NCBI GenBank assembly: GCA_022495995.1
Contig: JAFEMH010000519.1
Location: 496,001 to 560,000, forward strand
Origin: Adenophora triphylla var. japonica
Taxonomy: Eukaryota > Streptophyta > Magnoliopsida > Asterales > Campanulaceae
DNA length: 64,000 nt
Direction of reading: 5' to 3'
Each line of letters opens with the position of its first letter. Position 1 is the first letter of the stretch. Position numbers and translations under genes: made by a program. Positions 21,999 through 34,600 of the stretch are shown one piece after another. Under the pieces are notes generated by a model. That model was not told the DNA's origin. It did not search any database and saw only the letters and a program-made list of their open reading frames with translations.

Positions 21999-22282
21999 CT
22001 CCCTCCGTCCCGCTAATATTAGCACACTTTCCTTTTTGGGTGTCCCGCTAATATCCGCACACTCCCAAAAAGGAAACTTTATATTAATAAAATATTCACC
22101 CAACTCCACTCATTCTCTCTCCTACATTATTTTAATACTCACAACACCATTATAATTTATTACACCCTCCACTCATTCTCTCTCCACTCATTCTTTTACA
22201 CTCACAACATTTTATTAAAATATCATATTCCTTAATTTCCGCGCAAACAGTGTTTGTGCTAATATTAGCGGGACGGAGGGAG
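21999..22282. mobile_element. Stowaway MITE
   Basis: The ends CTCCCTCCGTCCCGCTAATA and TATTAGCGGGACGGAGGGAG are perfect inverses, flanked by TA (21997-21998 and 22283-22284). Confidence 0.95.
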
Positions 22283-22587
22283 TATATCTGTTACTACTCC
22301 ACTACCATATTTCATTAATATCTATGTTATCCTATAAAATCATATTGCAAAATTGCAAATGGGAGCATTTGATCTAGTAATTTTAATTTTTCTATTTCAC
22401 ATCATAAATTTGAGCAGCCAAAATTATCATGAATTTCATATATCTAAACTAATGTGTATAGTTTTAAATAGTTTATTTCAAAATAAATATTTACTTTTTG
22501 AAATATTACTGAATTTATTTTTGTAATTGATTATCTCTTTATTTTAAATACCCTTCGGTCCGACACAATTATATATGGTGAATAATA

Positions 22588-22878
22588 TTCCCTCCGTCCC
22601 AATCTAAATGTCTCAACTTTCTTTTTTGGGCGTCCCATTTAAAATATCTCAACCCAAAAAATGAAAGTTTTTTTTACTATTTCACCCACTCATTCTCTCT
22701 CCTACTTTACTTTTACACTCACAACATTCTCTCTTCTAACTATTTCTTCCACTCATTCTCTCTCCTATTTAATTTTTCATACTCACAACATTTAAATTTT
22801 TTCTCTTTCTTACATCACTTTCCTTAATTTTCACGCTGAACCCATTATTTTAAGACATTTAGATTGGGACGGAGGGAG
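22588..22878. mobile_element. Stowaway MITE
   Basis: The ends TTCCCTCCGTCCCAATCTAA and TTAGATTGGGACGGAGGGAG are inverted with one change; TA at 22586-22587 and 22879-22880. Confidence 0.93.
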
Positions 22879-22880
22879 TA

Positions 22881-24804
22881 CAAAATATTAAGTTGGAACG
22901 GATGTATTTTTTAAAAAAAAATATATCTTGCCAACTATAAAGTGGTTGACTTGATACTTTGTAAATTGGTAATGAGATCCTTTATCCTTACCCATTTAGT
23001 AATATAATATGATTAATTATTATTTAAATAGAAAAGGGATCAAACTATATTTAAACAAAATAGGAAATATGTCATGCTAATTATTTAAGAAAAAAACAGC
23101 CATCCCCATTCCTCAAACGCGACTAAACAAAAACAAAATAAAACAACCCCCCCCCCCCCCGTTAACCCACATCACTTATTTAACCTTGAAACTTAACTTT
23201 ACAATTGAATACGGTATATTTTAATTGTGTCAGTTCGTTAATTAATCGTATCCTTTCGTCTCAAAATATAAATAAAAAAGGGAGAGTGATCAGGAAGTTC
23301 TAAAAAAGTATCATAATGTCCGATAAATTCCTTCATCATGTTGTATTATAGATGCAGTATTATATTTACATATGAGTGAATATAATAATATTGCATGCAG
23401 TATTATATATTACTGCATAAGAATTTCTAGGTCATTTCGATTTAATGAGAAACTTGAGGGAAAGTGATTTGTTCCAGAAGAAACTTCCGGGTCAAATTTC
23501 CAATAAAAAAATCTCTTTCTCTTTTTTATCCAAAGTTTTTGAAAATAATATATTTTATTTCAATACCCTTATTATCTTTAAAAAGATCAAGAGTTCAAAA
23601 CATCATTCTCGTCATAAGAAAATGAAATAAAAATCTTTCTCCTAATCAACTCAAAGAGGGAAAATGCTAAAATAATAATAAAAAAATTATTACAATAAAA
23701 TATTTCTTAAAGTACATAAATAACACATAATTTAGAACGAAAACATAACACCTTTTATTTCACATGTTTTCAAATGGACTCTTAATTGCAAAAACTATCC
23801 GAAAATAGTTTAATTACGGGCTTGAAATGTGTCCATTCAACCTTTACGGCTCCCTAATATACGGTTCCTTTTCTAAATAGGTTTCTCATAAATTAAATAT
23901 AGACATCTTTAGTTACTTCTAAAAGTCCCTAAAAAGTAAAAATGTTTTCACATTCATTCGGGTTTTTCTATTTATGTTTTCATAAATAAAATACTCTATC
24001 CAGTTTTAAATAGATGTCATTTTGAAAAGTAAATTTTGATTTAAATCACCACACCCACTTAAGTTGAAGGGGAGAGGATTACATGGAAACCCACTTAAGT
24101 TGAAGGGGAGAGGATTACATGGAAGCAGAGTGGGGTAAATCTGATTTTCTTTTTTTCCTTTTCATCTACTTTTACTACACATGTCCTATACCATAATATT
24201 TTTTTGGCTATTTTTTATTTTAATTTTTGCCAATATATATTATAATTTTGATTAATTTATATTTGTTCCATTATTTTATTTCTCGCATACTACAAATTGT
24301 CAAAGACTATATATTAATGTTATTTTTTTTAAAATAAAAAATATAATTTTTATTAGATTTTTGAAATGATATTTTTTATGAAAGCAGTTTTTTATTTTAC
24401 TCGGTAATCATAATAACGTAAACTTGAGTTATTAGAGAATAGGACTGGTTTTGTAAAAAAATGAAGCTGAAAAATAGAAAATGTAGGGGGAGTGCCAGAG
24501 TGGTTCTGATTAAGGCTAAATTTATGGAAACTTAATATGGTAAAGTAGTTTTTCTTTTCTTTTACTAAATCATTTTAAGGATTTAATTTAGTTTTATTAT
24601 TTTTTCAAAGAAATTTATTTGCTTAAAAAAAAATTGATTTAGTAAAAATGTAATTAATTCTGATATTTTGATTACCGATTAAAATATAAAATAATGGGTG
24701 AAAGGGTAAGTAAGAGAAGGCAACCTTTTTATTCAAAATATTTAACCTTTTCTTTCTCAAAAGTCTTCTCAATGAGCAAGACGCGTGGACGCTCATGCGG
24801 ACGA
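22881..24804. other. AT-rich gene-free stretch
   Basis: No conserved exon is seen over 1.9 kb. It holds a run of about twelve or thirteen C at 23148-23160, long A and T runs, and a 36-bp tandem duplication at 24053-24124. TGCGGACGA at 24796-24804 is the target duplication of the next element. Confidence 0.5.
24053..24124. repeat. 36-bp perfect tandem duplication
   Basis: The unit from ACCCACTTAAGTTGAAGG to ATTACATGGAA occurs twice in direct succession (24053-24088 and 24089-24124) without a mismatch. Confidence 0.95.
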
Positions 24805-25696
24805 GGATATATTTATATACAGGGATCTTAAATACAGGGATCTAATTTGTTCCATCGCTGCCCCTGCCCGTCTCGTGTAAGTCTACCCGAGATGTCCTCT
24901 TACATCTCGGGTAGACTTACACGACATATCTCGACTCGTGTAAGTATACACGAGACACATCTCGTGTAAACTCACACGAGACACATCTCGTGTGAATTCA
25001 CACGAGATATATCTCGTGTGAGTTTACACGAGATGTGTCTCGTGTATATTTACACGAGATGTGTGTCGTGTGAGTTCACACGAGACTAATTTCGTATGAA
25101 TTCACACGAGATGTGTCTCGTGTGAGTTTACACGAGACATATCAATATCATCAGTATTCCAAATAAATCCTAAGCTCCCTCTCTTCAACGTCATTTATCA
25201 TTTTTCTCTCTCTCTCTATACAAACACACACATACACCATCTCTCTCGAAACCTAACCCTGTCGATGGCCCCTCACTCCGACCATCGTCTCCAACTCAGG
25301 TAATTACTTTGATTTGTTAATTCACTTCAATCGTTCAATTTTGTTCAATATGATGCGTTTTTTTCTGCTTTTGAAACCCTATTTTGTTCAATTTTTTTTC
25401 TGGGTATTTTTTGTTCTCTTGCCTTATGATTTTATCTTCTTCTCTTTCTGTCGCCTGAAATGAACGCATACTGAGTCACCGGTAAAATGGCGCCGTCGCC
25501 GTCGCGGGGCCAGAGAGAGAGAGAGAGTGAGGGGAAATGAACGCCCTAGGTAAAATGGCGCCGCCGCCGGTGCCAGAGAGAGAGAGAGAGTGTGCGTTTG
25601 AATGAAAGGAGGGAGGGGAAATTAGGTATATAAAGGGGCAAATTAGTAATTTCCCGGGATCCCTGTATTTTAAACTCCCTGTATTTAGAATTTGCC
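24805..25696. mobile_element. Nonautonomous Mutator-like element 1 with palindrome array
   Basis: A perfect 9-bp duplication TGCGGACGA (24796-24804 and 25697-25705) flanks ends that match as inverses: GGNNANNTNTANATACAGGG. A second copy of the terminal ACAGGGA block lies a few bases inward on both sides. The left half carries a 23-bp-arm hairpin and eight palindromic units. The right half, on the minus strand, has a TTTATATACC TATA-like box and CT-rich leaders near 25560-25650. Around 25265-25305 there is a plus-strand ATG with a following GTAATT donor-like site. There is no transposase. A 9-bp duplication is typical of Mutator elements. Confidence 0.85.
24873..25142. repeat. Hairpin plus eight palindromes at exact 26-bp period
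   Basis: A perfect inverted repeat (arms 24873-24895 and 24902-24924) is followed by eight copies of a 20-bp palindrome CTCGTGT-N6-ACACGAG. They start at 24935, 24961, 24987, 25013, 25039, 25065, 25091 and 25117. Every start is exactly 26 bp from the last. The six central bases and six spacer bases vary while the arms are nearly constant. Confidence 0.95.
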
Positions 25697-25705
25697 TGCG
25701 GACGA

Positions 25706-26931
25706 ACACGTTGGTACATGTGTTCAGCTCAATGCAGAATGCATCGGATAATGGCCACTTTTTGACATTTTTTTTTTTTTTTTATGAATTTAATCAAAAC
25801 GGCACATTTTTATGTTGCCATAAATATAGAAGCTGATGTGACGTTTTTGAGCGGGATTTTTCCATTTTTGGCAAGATTTGTGCTTTTAGTTTTAGTATAG
25901 TATAGATAGATATCTATTTATCTGAAAAAATGAAAAAAAAAAAAAAAACCTATACTGTAGACTATAGGGGTAATTTGGATTAACCACCACCATCATCAAC
26001 TCCCAAACCTCCATGGCCACCACCATCAACTCTTCCCAAATCCCTAATCTTCTACCAAATTCTCAATTTGTCACCTATTAAAATACTTGAAACACACACA
26101 CATTTATCCCATTAAACATTGGGAAAGCATGAACCATCGCCAAATCCATGAAACACATTGAATTTCATATATAATTCCTGATACAAGAAAACCCAGATTT
26201 GATGAATAAATGTGAAAATCGAAATGTGGATTTTGAGCAGAAATCTTAAAATGGGCTTCCTTTCGGCTCGATTAGGATTTTGGAGATGTGTGTTGAAGTG
26301 GGGCGACCGTAGATGGAGGTGCAGAGGGCGCCGGAGATGGAGATGGAGATGCAGAGGGCGGCGTTTATGAAAATGGAGTCTAAGGACGAATTGCAAAGAG
26401 GGAAGAAATGATAGATAGAGAGAGAGAGAGAGGCAGAGGCTGAATCTGGAAGATGGGATGGGGGAGGGGAGGGGGAAGGTCACGTAGGGTGGGGTTGGTG
26501 TTGGGTGGCCGGAGGGTGGGGGATGGAGAAGAAGATGTAGTGACAGATCTAGGTTGGGATTGGGTGGGTTATAAAGAGGGTTTAATTTGTAAATTAATAT
26601 TTTAGATTTAGTCCCTTTTTTAAATTAGTTGATTTTACCTTTTACTTTTTAACTTTACACTTTGAACCTTATATTATATCTGGTTGCTTTCATGATTTGA
26701 TTTGCACTGACTTTCCTAATTTACCCTTAAAAATAATGGCACGGGCTAGAAACATGCTCATTTAACTGAAAAAATGGACGCCGTTAAACCTTGGATGCAA
26801 CAAAAAATAGTTGAGTTGCATTGTATGCAACAAAAATTAATTTAGGTGTCAAATTCAAATTAACCTTATAGTTTAGGTATTTTTTGCATTTTTGCCTAAC
26901 TTATAATTCAAAATAGACTATTTTATTTATA
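25706..26931. other. Gene-free stretch with A-runs and a purine-rich block
   Basis: Between 25760 and 25950 there are long T and A runs. Between 25980 and 26580 there is a CT/GA-skewed block that can be read as a 123-codon minus-strand ORF (26483-26112) of low complexity (repeated LHLHLRRPL), which I do not accept as a gene. No host exon is recognised. Confidence 0.4.
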
Positions 26932-26933
26932 TA

Positions 26934-27188
26934 CTCCCTCCGTCGATCATTTAGATTTTTGCCATTTTAGGCGTCACCCACTTGGGACGGTCAAAATGGA
27001 AACCTTAAATCACTATTCTCTCCACTCATTCTCTCTCATACATTATTTTAATACTCAGAACACCATTATAATTTACTATTCCCTCCACTCATTCTTTCTC
27101 CTATTTTTAAATTACACTCACAACATTTACTTTTTTCTTAATCCCCGTGCCATTTCAAAAAATCCTAAGTCGGCCGGGACGGAGGGAG
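26934..27188. mobile_element. Stowaway MITE
   Basis: The ends CTCCCTCCGTCG and CCGGGACGGAGGGAG are inverted; TA at 26932-26933 and 27189-27190. Confidence 0.9.
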
Positions 27189-27202
27189 TATATATATATA
27201 CA

Positions 27203-27432
27203 CTCCTTCCGTCCCATATTAATATGCAACAAGATCTTTTTTTTAATCGCTTCAAAGTAATCAACGAAATTCCAAAAAGAAAATGAGATCTACTTATCAT
27301 ACTCACAACAATCTTACTTCACTTTCTCTTTTCTATTCAATCATCTACATTCACAATATATCACATTTTTAAACTTTTCTTCTTAATTCTTGTGTCAAGT
27401 AAAATTGTGCATATTATCTAGGACGGAGGGAG
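27203..27432. mobile_element. Stowaway MITE, adjacent to the previous one
   Basis: CTCCTTCCGTCCCATA at the left pairs with TAGGACGGAGGGAG at the right. TA follows at 27433-27434, while the left duplication reads CA, a likely later change. Only 14 bp separate it from the MITE at 26934-27188. Confidence 0.85.
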
Positions 27433-27600
27433 TATATAGATATTCATGTTTTAAAATAATTATTATTAATTTAAAAAAATAAATGTATACATTCATTTTT
27501 TTGACAAAATTATTAATTGCAATACACCACTAAAAATAAATTAAAAAAAAAAAAACCAATCCATTTTAGTAAGGCAAAGAGTGTTTGGGTTTGTAACCAA

Positions 27601-28066
27601 GAGCATTCACAATTGGAGCTTTTTGGGAGCTTTTAATTTTTATGAAAAAACTCTTGAGAGCTTTTTCCCATTGTAGAGAAAGTTGGAAAGCTCATTCCTA
27701 AAGAGCAGTTTCTTCTACAAAGAGCTCTCTCTAGGAGCTCTTTCCATTAATTTTCACAATTTTTCAATGTTGAACATTAAATAAAACAATAATTTTTATT
27801 TTTCTTAATATTTTCCTTCATAAAAAAATGCAAGAAAATAATTTATGGACTTTTTTATTGTGTGCCCATGGGCATATGTTAAGAATTAAAGATTCTCTTG
27901 TAATTTGTGTCAAATTAATACTTAACACACATTACAAAAAAAAAAAATTGAATAAATTTTTTAAAAATTCTCTTATAATATGTGTCAAATTAATACTTGA
28001 CACACATTATAATTATAATAAATTATAAGAGAATCTTTTAAAGTCCTTGTCATTATGGATGCTCTG
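27601..28066. mobile_element. MITE-like element with GAGCATNCA ends
   Basis: AGAGCATTCACAATTGGAG at the left is the approximate inverse of CATTATGGATGCTCT at the right. The interior has a direct repeat near 27885-27940 and 27958-28015 (CTCTTRTAATNTGTGTCAAA followed by TTAATACTTNACACAC). GAGCATCCACAATGG-type ends are common in plant hAT or Mutator MITEs. I could not find a clean target duplication. It lies about 240 bp upstream of the BCE2 start codon. Confidence 0.55.
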
Positions 28067-28307
28067 ACTAGCTCAAATATAACACGCGATAACGACAACA
28101 AATTGCCACCGTGGTTATTACGTGCCAGATAAGACCAAGAGACGCGCGGCCAACATGTACCTTTGACTACTCCAAACGGTCATCAAATTCTCAAGCTCTC
28201 AACTTTACTACACCAAATTTTGTCCAGCTCCTGCTAAAATCTTTACCTTAATCCTAATTTTGGTCTAATTTTTCTGCATTATTTCCCCGCCGATCGAATT
28301 TTTAACG

Positions 28308-28577
28308 ATGCTGTCTCGCCGGATTTGGCAGAAATGTTACCGGATTTCCGTTAATCGGTGGCAATTATACCCTGGCACTACCCTAACTTCGCCGCCTCCG
28401 CCGCTGTCGTCGACAGTGGTTTCCGATCATCTGCGTATTGGGTTTTCAAATGTAGCTCGCATCTCTACACAGGCGACCTCGACGTTTGATTCTGCTAATA
28501 ATGTCAATATTGTAAGTTATTTTCTTTCACAATAAATTTACTTCTCTTTGTTGATTATAGTATTGCTTGATTTTAAG

Positions 28578-28622
<45 letters not shown>

Positions 28623-31600
28623 CTTTGAATTTAGGAAAAAGATCATTTTTTTGGAGTACTGAATTAAGTTTTATCATTTTCTGCATATGTGATGAAATGC
28701 TGATTGAACGGAATATTCTGTGATGGGCCGAGCCCAATACTTTGCTACGAGCTAGGGGCCCAGCAGGCCCACCAAAAGACCAACTACGAAGGGTCAGATC
28801 AAGATCTGGGTTATGGCATGTACAACAACGGATGGCGGCCGTCGACACTGAGCGACCAAGCCTATCCAAGCGACGAGCCAATACATCACTGAGCAAAGGT
28901 TTGGATCCTAGCCCGTCGATACGTCGGGAAAGGTCGTCGCCAATGAGCTATGGCCCACCTGACGACGAGCCTTCCCACCGCGCCAAGATGGTCTCATCCA
29001 ACAGAGCGTCGTCATTGAACGACTAACTCTTGCTGCCGCTCGCTCGTCGAATCATCTCTCAAGGAGACGACCCATTGGACGTACGGCTCCAAGTCGTCCC
29101 TTCCATTAGCTTCCCCAACAAGCTTGATTAATTAGCTAATTATGGATAATGTCAGACCTACCACATGGCCTTGTTACACGTGCAATCATACAACCAGTAA
29201 TAATGCCATAAGGCGTGCAGGTTGACTTTTCCTTATAAGGCAAGTTGCTTATCAATGTCAGGCGCTGCAGTATCCTTGCATAGGCGGATCAATCCCAGCG
29301 TAACACGTGTACGCCTAGGAGATAGAGTTGATCCAACGGTTGGCATTAATCCAATCCAACGGTTCAGATGTAAACCCTAATATCACTACATTCACTATAA
29401 ATATGGGAACAAAGCATGGACAAAGGTAATGCATTTTCTGCATATTTACGTACACACACATTCTCCATAATATTTACACCATTTTTCGGTCCATCAACTG
29501 ATTCTCACGCCGGAGGGGCTTGCCGGAAAACCCCCGGCGCAGTTTCACGATTGTTTCTTGTGGTGTGCAGATCACGGAGTCAGCTCAATCTTTCGCTGGA
29601 CACGATAACTGAGCCCAATACGCATTCCTGCGCGATCAGATTGGTTCCATTGACGGGAATCGTTTGTCAGTGACCTTTTAACCACCAAATAGCGATCGGA
29701 AAAAGCCTGGAAAATGGTGTCAAATGGTGTCAGACGGACACACACACGGCAAGCAAATCCACCGGAGAAGAAGGCGCACCTCCTCCCCCTCAGCAAGGCC
29801 AGCAAGGAAACCCTAGACCACCCTCTCCACCTAGGAACCCTAACTTAAGGGTTATCAAGTCACAAGGGGTGGTTGATGGTACAGGCCTTCAAACGGCAAG
29901 AAGAAGAGAAAAGGGACCCGCAGCTGAGCGCCAGAGACGACCTCCACTGGAAAGGAGACCCGAGACAACCACTGCACGACATGCGGGAGGTCCATCTAAC
30001 CCACACCTCGACAGAGCCGCTTTTCTCGTCGAGAGAGCTAATGCCCTAAAAGAATTCCTGCAAATCCAGAACGAGCTCATCCAAATGGCTGCGCCTCAAG
30101 CCCAGCTGGGCGTCCGCATCTTGTCTCGTCTGGAAGAAGAAGGAATCGAAGGAGAGAAGGTCGTCAAGAGAATGTTGCTGCAGGAGAGGAACGAGTGGTG
30201 CCCCAGATTGATCTTAGAGACCACATCAACCAGCGTCGTAGCGAAGGAATACCATCTCAGCAACGACGAGATGAGGAGCGAGAACCTCGTAGAGTATTGG
30301 CAGTCGAAAATCCTGAAATGATTCAGAATCAAGTTGTTCGGGGTCGTCTGATGACTCCTTCGCTGAGAAATGAACGAGCACAAAGTTATAGGGAGAGAAC
30401 CCGTACTCCCCCTCGTCGTGAACGAGAGGTATCCAGATCCTACAGGCCATCTCCACCGCCTAGCTACCGAGAGAGATCCAATTCACGACGACCCGCTCCA
30501 GCAGAGGCGGCGTCTGCCTGCGTTGCAGGGGCCTCGTCGAGATTGGATCCCCCCAACCGGCCCTGCTGGAGAAGTCGACATGAGAGAATTCTTGAGACTC
30601 AAGCGTCAGGTCGAAGAGCTGACGAACAAAAGAAACAAGATGGATAGCGACGACTCCGAAGACGATGGGGGTACCATGAACCCCTTGGCCCCATGGATGC
30701 TAGAGATGGGACCGCCCGAACCTGGCTTTAAACTTCCCGATTTGAAACAATATGACGGCTCTACAAGCGCCATAGATCACATGCAACATCTTGAGGCCCA
30801 GATGTATGTGGTGGCCCGAGCCTCCGGACACGACGATGTCATGTGTAAGGCCCTAACAAGCACGCTGACTGACGCTGCTTTGCGGTGGTTTAGAGGCCTT
30901 CCCAAGGGGAGCATCGAGTCGTGGAAACAAATGAGAAAAAAGTTTTTGGGAAGATTTGCAACGGCGGGAGATCGTCGCAAGACTGTCAACGACCTGAGCA
31001 ATATTTCGCAGGGGGCCAACGAAAGCTCTATGAGCTATTTCAAAAGATTTAAGAAGTTAGTTGACCAGATTGATGAGGACCTAACAGATAGGGAAATTAT
31101 CAATTGCTTCAAGCATGGCATTGTCTCTTCCACCCTGGACTACGAGCTACAAGTCCATCCAGCCAAGTCTCGAAAGGATCTCTATGCCAAGGCGTACGCA
31201 GTGGCCGAGGCCGAGGAAAGAAAGTTACAAAGAGAAGGAAAAGCCATCGATGAGGGCGAGACGGCCAAATCAAAAAAGGAGAAGGCTGGAGATAAGGGAA
31301 AAGGCAAACAAGTGAAAGCTGAAAAGGTCCCAGAGTCGTACACTCCCCTGACGGTGTCAAGGGCTGAAATTTTAAGCAATGTGGATTTCGGCCCGGCGCC
31401 AAAAATGAACCCCAACGGGAAGGGGAAGAAAAATATGAATAAATATTGTGAATATCATCGGGATAAGGGGCACGATACTGAGGAGTGTTTCAGTTTGAAG
31501 AAAATTATTCAGAGATGGATTGATGATGGTCGTCTCCAGGAGTATGTGAGGAAGGATCGTCAGGCGGCCAACACAAGAGCTGCTAACAACGACCCTCCGG

Positions 31601-34600
31601 AGAGACAACCAAGGATGGTTTTGGTGATCTCTGAAGAAACCAGTAAAAACCAAATCAAAGGCACAATTTACCACCTGAAAAAGGCACCGTATGTTCCCCA
31701 AAAGTCTGAAATCCCGAACGACGTGATAAGCTTCTTCCCCTGCGAGCTAGCAGCAAGTCCATTAGCTAGTCAACAAACCCTGGTCATACCTGGCTTCATC
31801 GACAACTGCGAATCAAGACGTATTCTGATTGATACCGGTGCGAGTAAGGACATCCTGTTTTATAACGTCTACCAAAGGATGGGTCTACCCGACAGCCGCC
31901 TAAGTCCCTACTTAGGTCGTCTGGAGGGATTCACCAACCACAGGGTTGACGCGAAGGGCCAGATTGACCTTCCAGTTGATATTGGAGATCACCCTTTAAG
32001 GACCATTCAAACAGTGACTTTTATTGTGATTGACGTCGTCAGTGACTACCACGCAATTCTTGGTCGGCCAGGGTCGAAGCCGCTTTGGGGCTCGTCGCCT
32101 CGGTCCCTCATCAACGAGTCAACTTTCCTACACGTCTTTGGAGTTGGATGTGTCTTTGAGGACGGCCCCAAAATTCCTAGAGCATGTGCTAAAGGCAAAG
32201 CGGACCATTGAAATAGACCACCCAGATCACATTGTGAAGCTCCAAGTCTGTTAAGCAAACGACGACATCATATGCCCCTGTCTCCACCATCAAGTGTGTC
32301 GACGACCCAAAAGACTTCGTTGAAATATTCATGGACGATCAAGCTGCAGAACCGCAACTTTTGACCGCCCATGAATCGGGGGCCGAGCTAGACAAGCTCA
32401 TTGAAGACGAGGTTCCAGACCTCACTCCCGAGGCAAGAAAGAAAATTAAAGAAATTGTTATCGAATCCATGGACTTCAGAGATGACGCTCCTGAGATGAA
32501 GCCGGCCGACGAGCTGACGGAGCTGGCCATCAACCCCAACTACCCAGAACAGAAAATCAAACTGGGGTCTCAGTTATCTACTGAGGAGAGGGAAGAGATA
32601 ATCTCCCTACTCATACAAAACCTCGATGTTTTTGCCTGGAGGGTTGAGGATATGAAGGGTATCAAAGAAGAGGTAGACGTCCATATGCTAGGAGTGAACC
32701 CCACGATGAAGTTCAAGGAGCAAAGGTGCAGAATTTTTTCGACGGAGAAAGAGATCGCCATCAAACAGGAGATTGAGAAGTTACTAAGTGCTGGGATTAT
32801 TGTGGACGCTGGGTTCACAACGTGGCTGGCGAACGTGGTTCTCGTCAAAAAACCCAACGAAAAATGGAGGCTTTGCGTAGATTTCATCGACCTAAACTTG
32901 GCGTGCCCCAAAGATAGTTACCCCTTGCCCAGAATCGACAAGCTCGTCGACTCTGTGGCCGGTCATATAACTTTGAGCTTTCTTGACGCGTACTCTGGCT
33001 ATCACCAAATCAAGATGGCCGAAGAGGATATTCCGAAGACGGCCTTTCGGGCGCGGGGAACTTACTGTTATACGAAGATGCCCTTTGGGCTCAAAAATGC
33101 CGGGGCCACGTACCAAAGAATGATCAACAAAGTGTTCAAGGACCAGCTCGGAGACAACCTGGAAGCGTATATCGACGACATGGTTGTCAAGTCCAAGAAA
33201 AGAAAACATGTCGACGACCTACAGCAGACTTTCACTAACCTCCGAGCGAATGACATGGTCCTCAATCCAGCCAAGTGCGTTTTTGGAGTTGCAGTAGGAA
33301 AATTTTTGGGATTTATGCTTTCACAGCGGGGAATTGAAGCCAACCCCAAAAAAATCAAGGCTTTGATTGATATGGCAGAACCAAAGAACATCAAGGAGGT
33401 TCAACGTTTGAACGGACGAGTAGCGGCCTTAGGTCGTTTTATTTCCAAGTCCGCCGAAAGATCACTCCCATTTTTCAAAGCTCTCCGAGGTGCTAAGGAA
33501 TTCAAATGGACGGAAGAATGTTCCCAGTCATTCAGTCAGCTAAAAGAGTATCTTGGCTCCCCACCACTCCTCCAAAGCCCCGTCGCAGGGGAAGATCTCT
33601 ATGTTTACCTCTCGGCGAGTGACAAAGCCGTCGCCGCCGTAATGGTTAGGGAGGAGGATGGAACACAGAGGCCAGTTTACTATGTTAGCAAAGCCTTGTC
33701 CGATGTAGAAACACGCTTGTCCGATGTAGAAACACGCTACTTCAACGCGGAAAAGATAGCTTACGCTCTCGTCATCACAGCACGAAAGCTACGAGCTTAC
33801 TTCTCTGCTCAACCCATCATTGTTTACACAAACGCCCCACTACGGAAGATTTTACATTGTCCTGAAAGTTCCGGCCGTCTTCTTAATTGGAGCATTGAAT
33901 TAACTGAGTTTGATATCCAGTACAGAGCAAGGAAAACCCTACAAGCACAGTCATTGGCAGACTTCCTGGTTGAAACATCATTCAGTGTTGACGACGACCA
34001 AAGGCCGCCTCAGAAAAGCTGCAAAGGCAAGGAGGTCGCCAACAAACCAGAAGAATTAATCTTGCCCGTAGGCTGTTGGAAAATTTTTTTCAGACGGATC
34101 AGCAACCAGAGATCTCAGTGGGGCGGGGATCGTGCTCGTTGAGCCAGAAAATGGCACAGTTTTTTAAGAAGTATTGAGATTCAAATTCCAAGCGTCGAAC
34201 AACCAAGCAGAATATGAAGCGCTCGTAGCAGCAATTGAGTATGCAAAGTGTTTCGGAGCCACTAAGATCGCAGCGTTTTGTGATTCTCAGCTGATTGTAA
34301 ACCAAGTGCGTGGAGACTATCAGGTCGTCGACTCCACCCTACAGAAGTATCATTCATTGGTCGGCGAGTTGATACAGGGGCTAGAGTTTTGGGCCATCCA
34401 GAGAATTGCCCGTGAAGACAATGAACACGCCGACCTGCTCTCCAAGCTGGCAACAGATCAACTCCCTGAAGACGAGCATGGCCACCACTTTGACCTATCT
34501 CGAACATCCAGCCTATGAACGAGTGAAAGTTATGTGCATGGGAGACGGTCCGAGGTGTTGGATCGACGAGCTGAAAGCGTTTATTGAAAAAGATGAGTTG

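Noticed and set aside
24873..25142. Regular 26-bp repeats as a CRISPR array
   Set aside because: The units are palindromes with 6-bp spacers in a plant transposon; there are no unique 30-bp spacers and no cas genes.
26112..26483. 123-codon minus-strand ORF
   Set aside because: Low-complexity Leu/His/Arg/Ser repeats from CT-rich DNA, no domain, no splice context.
28573..28896. 107-codon minus-strand ORF ending in a Thr-His repeat
   Set aside because: It reads through the Ty3 LTR and the GT microsatellite; the same LTR frame recurs at 40081-40362.
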